This document shows positions 59,817 to 64,000 of a stretch of DNA of 64,000 bases, piece by piece. The stretch lies in contig CAIWKO010000032.1 in the NCBI GenBank assembly GCA_903913285.1, positions 1-64,000 on the forward strand. The letters are read 5' to 3'. Source of the DNA: an uncultured Bacteroidales bacterium (GTDB lineage: Bacteria > Bacteroidota > Bacteroidia > Bacteroidales > CAIWKO01). The notes beneath the pieces were generated by a model that had not been told where the DNA came from, did not search any database, and saw only the letters and a list, made by a program, of their open reading frames with translations. Position numbers and translations under genes: made by a program. How positions within the stretch are numbered: the first letter of the stretch is position 1; the number at the start of each line of letters is the position of its first letter.

Positions 59817-61826
59817 TTATTTTAATGAATCCGGAATAATTCTATTATTTTTACAAACATAACTATTCACATTCAAGAAATTCTGAAACTTTTGTATAGA
59901 CGACTGAAGCTGGGGACCATTCTCTGTTTTCTCGATATCCAGATTTTCGTTGATGATATATAATTCGTTATTGGACAAAAAATAGGCGCCGTCGAGGTAG
60001 TCGACCAGTTCGTTTTTATTTCGCATAAGAGGATACGAACGGTTTTTGTTGAAACCATCGGAAATATCGAGGCCTTTTCCCAACCAGGCAACATAGTAAG
60101 GAATTTTAATTCCATAACTTTTATTGAGATAGGCTAAAAACGAAGGAGTGATATCGAAATGAGTTGAAATGGAATAGAACTTTTGTGCTTTTTTGAGCAG
60201 AGGCGAATAGATAATCAAAGGAACACGAAAACGGTCAATCTGTGTTGACAGTGGTATTTCGGGCATTCTATGATCGCCAGTAATAATAAATATGGTGTTC
60301 TTGAAATCGGCTCTTTTTGAATACTCACTTATATAATATCTAAGAGCATCATCAAAATACAACATGGTTTCGTAGTTATTATGGAAGCTCCTATGGTCTT
60401 CCTTCTGATTATCCATGAAATTTAAATCCGTCATTCTCTGTTCAAACCTTTTGTTATAATAATCCTGATTGGGAACGCGAAACGGATCGTGCATGGCGGT
60501 TGTAATAATAATATCTAACCGGGGTTTACTTCCGTCATTCTTCATCACTTCGAGATTTTTTCTGAATATATCTTTATCTCCAAACCCCCAGGTATAGTTT
60601 TTATCGTTTTTAGGCAGTTTTGAATATCCCGGGCCGAAATTATCATCTTCCCATATCTTATCAATATGTTGTCTTTCGAGAAAAATATCCATAAGATCGA
60701 AGTGAACTTCACCTCCAAACGTAAAGCGGGTTTGATAGCCGTTGTTCTTTAATATTTTTAACATTGTTTGATGGTCGGGCATTTTAGTTCCTAACTCGAG
60801 AAATCCCTGATCGGAAAAAGGCAGAGATCCAAATACTGAAGGAAGCACGGCAAATGTTCTGCCTCCAGCGCTCAAAAAATTCTGCCAGTACAGGCTGTGT
60901 TCACCCAATGAATCGAGATAAGGCGTAAAACTTCCCAGATATGCGTTCGGTCCGCTATAAGCCCTGCCCAAACTTTCAACAATAATAAATACGAGATTTG
61001 GCGGAGTGTCTGCTTTATTAAAGAATTCGCTTAACACATCGGGAGTGTTTTCTTTATGTAATAATGGGTAATCTTTCGAAACATATTCAAAGTCTTTTTG
61101 TACCTCGGCCATTTTTATGCTGTTAACATCGTTAACGGCCTTCACGTCATTTCGTTTATGATTGTATATATTCGTATAGAAGTACTGCGATTTGTTTACG
61201 GTTAGATAATAATTAAACAAATTCGAAAAATTAGAAGCCTGAGGGTTAAACAAAAAACCAAACAAACCGAAAACACCCACAAGAGAGATTATGACGAATG
61301 TGAACGTTCGTTTAAAATTTTTCCTGATTATGATAACCGAAAGAAAAATGAACAACAAAACTATGATGGCCAAAATAAAATAGGTGGTGAAGTTCGATCC
61401 GCCTGAAGCATGTATAGTGGTCGACATTTCGTCGGTAGAATATCCAAAAAGATCATTCCCTAGCGGGACTAAAGCAAATTTGAAATAGGAAATGAAAAGC
61501 AGGTTTGCAATTACCAAAAACAGCGACATCAAAAAGTAGCCAATCAATGCAAGTTTTTTACTGATAATATACAACAATAGAAAAATAACAAAAACAGGCA
61601 GTAAAATTTGGAAGGCAAAGATTATATCGAACAATATCCCCAATATCTGCAGTCCCAAATTTGAACCCACAAAATTGTGTGCAAACCCTATTATGGCTAT
61701 TTCATATAACCGTGAAACAATAAAAATAACAACAAAAATTATACTCAACTTCGCAAAATCAGAAACAGCGTTAAAGGCCTTGGCTCTCAAACTAAGTTTT
61801 TCAGGTAGTGTTGATTCTTTTTCCAT
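59817..61826 (-). CDS. LTA-synthase-like (sulfatase-fold) membrane phosphotransferase
   Basis: A 669-aa protein with five N-terminal membrane helices (to about residue 205) and an alkaline-phosphatase/sulfatase-fold extracellular domain. Metal and catalytic features include VESLGRAYSG, the presumed nucleophile Thr in SAGGRTFAVLPS, the later ITGDHRMPE, and STHFDITPSFL. In Bacteroidota these enzymes move phosphoglycerol or phosphoethanolamine onto envelope glycans or lipids rather than making lipoteichoic acid. It is monocistronic between convergent and co-directional neighbours. Confidence 0.9.
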   Translation of the reverse strand: MEKESTLPEKLSLRAKAFNAVSDFAKLSIIFVVIFIVSRLYEIAIIGFAHNFVGSNLGLQILGILFDIIFAFQILLPVFVIFLLLYIISKKLALIGYFLMSLFLVIANLLFISYFKFALVPLGNDLFGYSTDEMSTTIHASGGSNFTTYFILAIIVLLFIFLSVIIIRKNFKRTFTFVIISLVGVFGLFGFLFNPQASNFSNLFNYYLTVNKSQYFYTNIYNHKRNDVKAVNDVNSIKMAEVQKDFEYVSKDYPLLHKENTPDVLSEFFNKADTPPNLVFIIVESLGRAYSGPNAYLGSFTPYLDSLGEHSLYWQNFLSAGGRTFAVLPSVFGSLPFSDQGFLELGTKMPDHQTMLKILKNNGYQTRFTFGGEVHFDLMDIFLERQHIDKIWEDDNFGPGYSKLPKNDKNYTWGFGDKDIFRKNLEVMKNDGSKPRLDIIITTAMHDPFRVPNQDYYNKRFEQRMTDLNFMDNQKEDHRSFHNNYETMLYFDDALRYYISEYSKRADFKNTIFIITGDHRMPEIPLSTQIDRFRVPLIIYSPLLKKAQKFYSISTHFDITPSFLAYLNKSYGIKIPYYVAWLGKGLDISDGFNKNRSYPLMRNKNELVDYLDGAYFLSNNELYIINENLDIEKTENGPQLQSSIQKFQNFLNVNSYVCKNNRIIPDSLK

Positions 61827-61941
61827 AATTATTGGTTTGTTTTTTATAGTAATATTCTGCAGAAAATTTTCTAATAGTCCTTATCAATTCTAGAAACTAA
61901 CAAAGAAATTGCAGCTTTAGTATTTAACCATTAATTCATTA

Positions 61942-63342
61942 TTAAAAATATCTTAGAATCCCAACTTCAAAGATATAGGCATTCCTATAAATTCCAGGAT
62001 ACCATTCTTCATACATATATGAGAAATTTGCATTAAAAATCCAAAAAGTCCTAAATGGGAAATTATATTCAGCTTTTGCTTTTATAGCAAATAAATTGGT
62101 ACTATAATCAATTTCATCAGGCGACCTGCCGAAATTTATCCCGAGCCCTACATAATGTTTAGGATTATGAAAATAACGTCTTGCCTGGATTACTTCGGTA
62201 AAAGCTGTTCCAATACTACTAGGTGTGATAAAAGATCGTGCCGAAATCCAATATTGCCGGATATATTTCCCGACATAAAAGGTAAGAATTGTTGCGTCGG
62301 AAGCAAATTTTAAATATCGGAATCCTGCCGAGACTTCAAAAGCCTTAGGGAGTATATAATAATATTCTAACCCAACCCGGAATTTAGCAAAAAGAATGGC
62401 AGAATCTGAAAAACCGATATTAAAATATCCGTATGATTTTTTTGATATATGCGGATATGCATCCACCTCGACTTGAAAGCTCTTATGGCCGAACCTTTCG
62501 GCAACATTAAATCTTCCGATCAAGCTACCATATTTTGTTAGTCTGCAATATTCTAAATACGCTAAATGGCGAGGTGCAAAATGTCCATAAACAGTTAAAT
62601 TATAATTAATACCAATATAATTTTTTGCCTTTTCAAGCCTCAATTCATCCTTCAGATCTTTTGCTTTCTGATTATCTTTATCCATTGAAAGAATGCTGTC
62701 TAATTCAGTAATAGCATCATTGTTCTTTTTCATATCAATTAATGCATTTACTTTCAGAAACATTACTTCTTCATCTTTGGGCTTATATTTTAACCATTTG
62801 TTGCAAATAATATTTGCAGTATCGGGTTTCCCTCCCCAAAGGTTGTTTTTAATCGCCGCAACAGTTGTTTCCCGGTTTGTTGAATCCCTTTTAAGAATGG
62901 TTTTAAATTCGTCTCTTGCCTCATCGTAATGCTTATTCCAGGAGTATACCAACCCAAGTACCAACCTAACATCGTTATAATTTGGATAACCAATTAGAAT
63001 ATGTTTGCAGGTATTTATAGCACTATCGTATTCTTTGGCTTTCGCCCAATTTTGAGCAACTTTGAGCAATGAATCAGCGTTCCCCACCAGTTTTTCCAAT
63101 GAATCAGAAATTTTTTTCGCCTTTGCCAACGAATCGGAATATTGTTTTGCTTTAATTAATGAATCGGGCTTTAAATTAATTCGTACCAAGGAATCCAATT
63201 GATGTATTACTTTTAGTAATGAATCTGAATTTACTTTCACCTGCGAATAACTTTTCTCAGATAAAAAGAATAGAAGAATTATTCCTATAAAAAAGATGAT
63301 GATTAAATTTTTCTTCTTCAATGTTAGTCTTTTATTTTTCAA
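61942..63342 (-). CDS. TPR plus YaiO-like outer-membrane beta-barrel protein
   Basis: A 466-aa exported protein with an N-terminal signal (hydrophobic 13-30, to KSYSQ). A short Asp-Ser-Leu repeat (about residues 38-92: SDSL, LDSL, PDSL, SDSL, SDSL, ADSL) forms a likely coiled coil; TPRs span about 95-235. The last 225 residues are a YaiO-type barrel (for example GINYNLTVYGHFAPRHLAYLEY to EVGILRYF). YaiO proteins stand beside glycan-synthesis enzymes; none is adjacent here apart from the LTA-synthase-like gene. Confidence 0.88.
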   Translation of the reverse strand: MKNKRLTLKKKNLIIIFFIGIILLFFLSEKSYSQVKVNSDSLLKVIHQLDSLVRINLKPDSLIKAKQYSDSLAKAKKISDSLEKLVGNADSLLKVAQNWAKAKEYDSAINTCKHILIGYPNYNDVRLVLGLVYSWNKHYDEARDEFKTILKRDSTNRETTVAAIKNNLWGGKPDTANIICNKWLKYKPKDEEVMFLKVNALIDMKKNNDAITELDSILSMDKDNQKAKDLKDELRLEKAKNYIGINYNLTVYGHFAPRHLAYLEYCRLTKYGSLIGRFNVAERFGHKSFQVEVDAYPHISKKSYGYFNIGFSDSAILFAKFRVGLEYYYILPKAFEVSAGFRYLKFASDATILTFYVGKYIRQYWISARSFITPSSIGTAFTEVIQARRYFHNPKHYVGLGINFGRSPDEIDYSTNLFAIKAKAEYNFPFRTFWIFNANFSYMYEEWYPGIYRNAYIFEVGILRYF

Positions 63343-63351
63343 TAATTAATT

Positions 63352-63359
63352 CAAATATA
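63352..63359 (-). promoter_or_regulatory. -7 promoter box abutting the YaiO-like gene start
   Basis: TATATTTG on the minus strand fits TAnnTTTG exactly and ends only 9 nt before the ATG, so the leader would be just a few bases. Confidence 0.45.
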
Positions 63360-63532
63360 CAATTTTTTATAAAAATAATACATTTTTTTATTGAGTAACA
63401 AAATTAGTTAACAATTTTATAAAACAAAATGCCCGACCTAGAAAAATAATTGTCTTAAAATCCTTATTAATACTATAAAAATAGTAAAATTAATATTCTG
63501 TCTAATTATAATGGCTGTTTTAGGAGAAAGGT

Positions 63533-64000
63533 TTATTTTCTCATCCTTTTGGTTTCTTTTAACCCAATATCTTCAGGAGCTAATACCAAAGAAGGTCCCC
63601 CTCCCAACATGGTTGAGTGCACTCCGCATCTGATATAATATGTTTTTCCGGGTTCAAGATTTACCGAAAGGGTTTCTTTCATATGTACTGTAGCATTAAA
63701 TGTAACATTGCCGGCGTCTAATTTAGTGCTGAAATAGCTACCGTTCTTCATCTTTGCCAAATATTTTGTGTCGGCATAAACATCGTAAACTGTCATAGAA
63801 CCGGCAGGGCCAAAATTGGGGCGGTATATTATCACGGTTGCCTGTTCTGCGGGTTGATTACTGACATTGTTATCTATATTTGAATTACTATTTCCTGCAG
63901 CATCAAAAACATCTTTGGTGCCATTTGCATATTTTATCATAAAGACTTCTGATTTCAATATTGAAAATAAAGGACCGTCAGGATTATCCATTTTTTTATA
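63533..64000 (-). CDS. 3' part of a DUF2846-like protein (5' end outside window)
   Basis: The frame is open to the window edge (Y-K-K before the first visible Met), so the N-terminal part is missing. The seen region starts with YKKMDNPDGPLFSILKSEVF and MIKYANGTKDVF, a stretch I know from Bacteroidota surface proteins, then a Ser/Asn linker, then a DUF2846-like domain (TVIIYRPNFGPAGSMTVYDVYADTKYLAKMKNGSYFS, and GKTYYIRCG). It may be a lipoprotein, but the signal region is not visible here. Confidence 0.65.
   Translation of the reverse strand, partial: YKKMDNPDGPLFSILKSEVFMIKYANGTKDVFDAAGNSNSNIDNNVSNQPAEQATVIIYRPNFGPAGSMTVYDVYADTKYLAKMKNGSYFSTKLDAGNVTFNATVHMKETLSVNLEPGKTYYIRCGVHSTMLGGGPSLVLAPEDIGLKETKRMRK

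Overview
The window is a piece of a Bacteroidota chromosome, probably Bacteroidales or a close relative. Supporting signs are the perfect TAnnTTTG -7 boxes with weak or absent Shine-Dalgarno sequences, a PorW/SprE type IX secretion gene, secreted proteins with the type IX C-terminal sorting domain, a RemB/Wzi-like pair, a TonB-dependent receptor with a carboxypeptidase-like N-terminal domain, a DUF4292 lipoprotein, and an ATP synthase operon that lacks beta and epsilon. It is mostly housekeeping and cell-envelope DNA. I see no phage, insertion sequence, CRISPR array or rRNA.

Layout. 1-1.2 kb: the 3' end of an unknown gene, then ferritin. 1.3-10.3 kb (minus strand): sprE/porW, bactofilin, atpZ, a small membrane protein, then atpB-E-F-H-A-G, with a hairpin plus U-tract between atpE and atpF. 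10.4-16.3 kb (plus): M23 peptidase, dxr, rseP, recX and a large AsmA-like/GT51 transglycosylase. 16.3-18.0 kb: one AT-rich membrane-protein gene enclosed by a perfect 34-bp direct repeat. 18.3-21.2 kb (plus): a PTPS-family enzyme, folE, a Bax-inhibitor-1 protein and fabD. 21.2-29.4 kb (minus): a nine-gene block making nucleotide sugars (aminotransferase, acetyltransferase, small Cys-rich lipoprotein, 3-dehydrogenase, 6-dehydrogenase, galE, rmlB, 4-epimerase, CpsB-type phosphatase). 29.5-31.6 kb (plus): a secreted protein and kdtA. 31.6-40.3 kb (minus): thioredoxin-like lipid-envelope protein, glyS, radical SAM/SPASM protein, AI-2E-type permease, MurG-like glycosyltransferase and TonB receptor. 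40.4-47.2 kb: dprA; minus-strand PrsW protease with tRNA-Gly and tRNA-Leu; rsmI coupled to two tandem RemB/Wzi-like barrels; then a 15-unit 21-bp tandem repeat. 47.2-54.3 kb: an unknown 310-aa protein, a Ycf48-like secreted protein, rubrerythrin, a HEAT-like protein, prfB with a programmed frameshift, and a C10 protease. 54.4-64 kb: nucleotidyltransferase-TPR-DUF4292 operon, an EnvC-type activator, a small helical protein, an LTA-synthase-like phosphotransferase, a YaiO-like barrel and the 3' part of a DUF2846-like protein.

The common theme is envelope building: precursor supply (dxr, fabD, kdtA, the nucleotide-sugar block), peptidoglycan handling (two M23 proteins, GT51), protein export by the type IX system and its cargo, and outer-membrane barrels. 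Genes between about 16.5-18 kb and 29.5-41 kb look AT-richer than those in 0.7-6.5, 18.3-21 and 42.7-46.7 kb. The most unusual items are the 34-bp repeat around a lone membrane gene, the 21-bp repeat tract that stays open in three frames, the prfB frameshift site that keeps a strong Shine-Dalgarno in a lineage that rarely uses one, the atpE-atpF hairpin, and the divergent AsmA-GT51 fusion.
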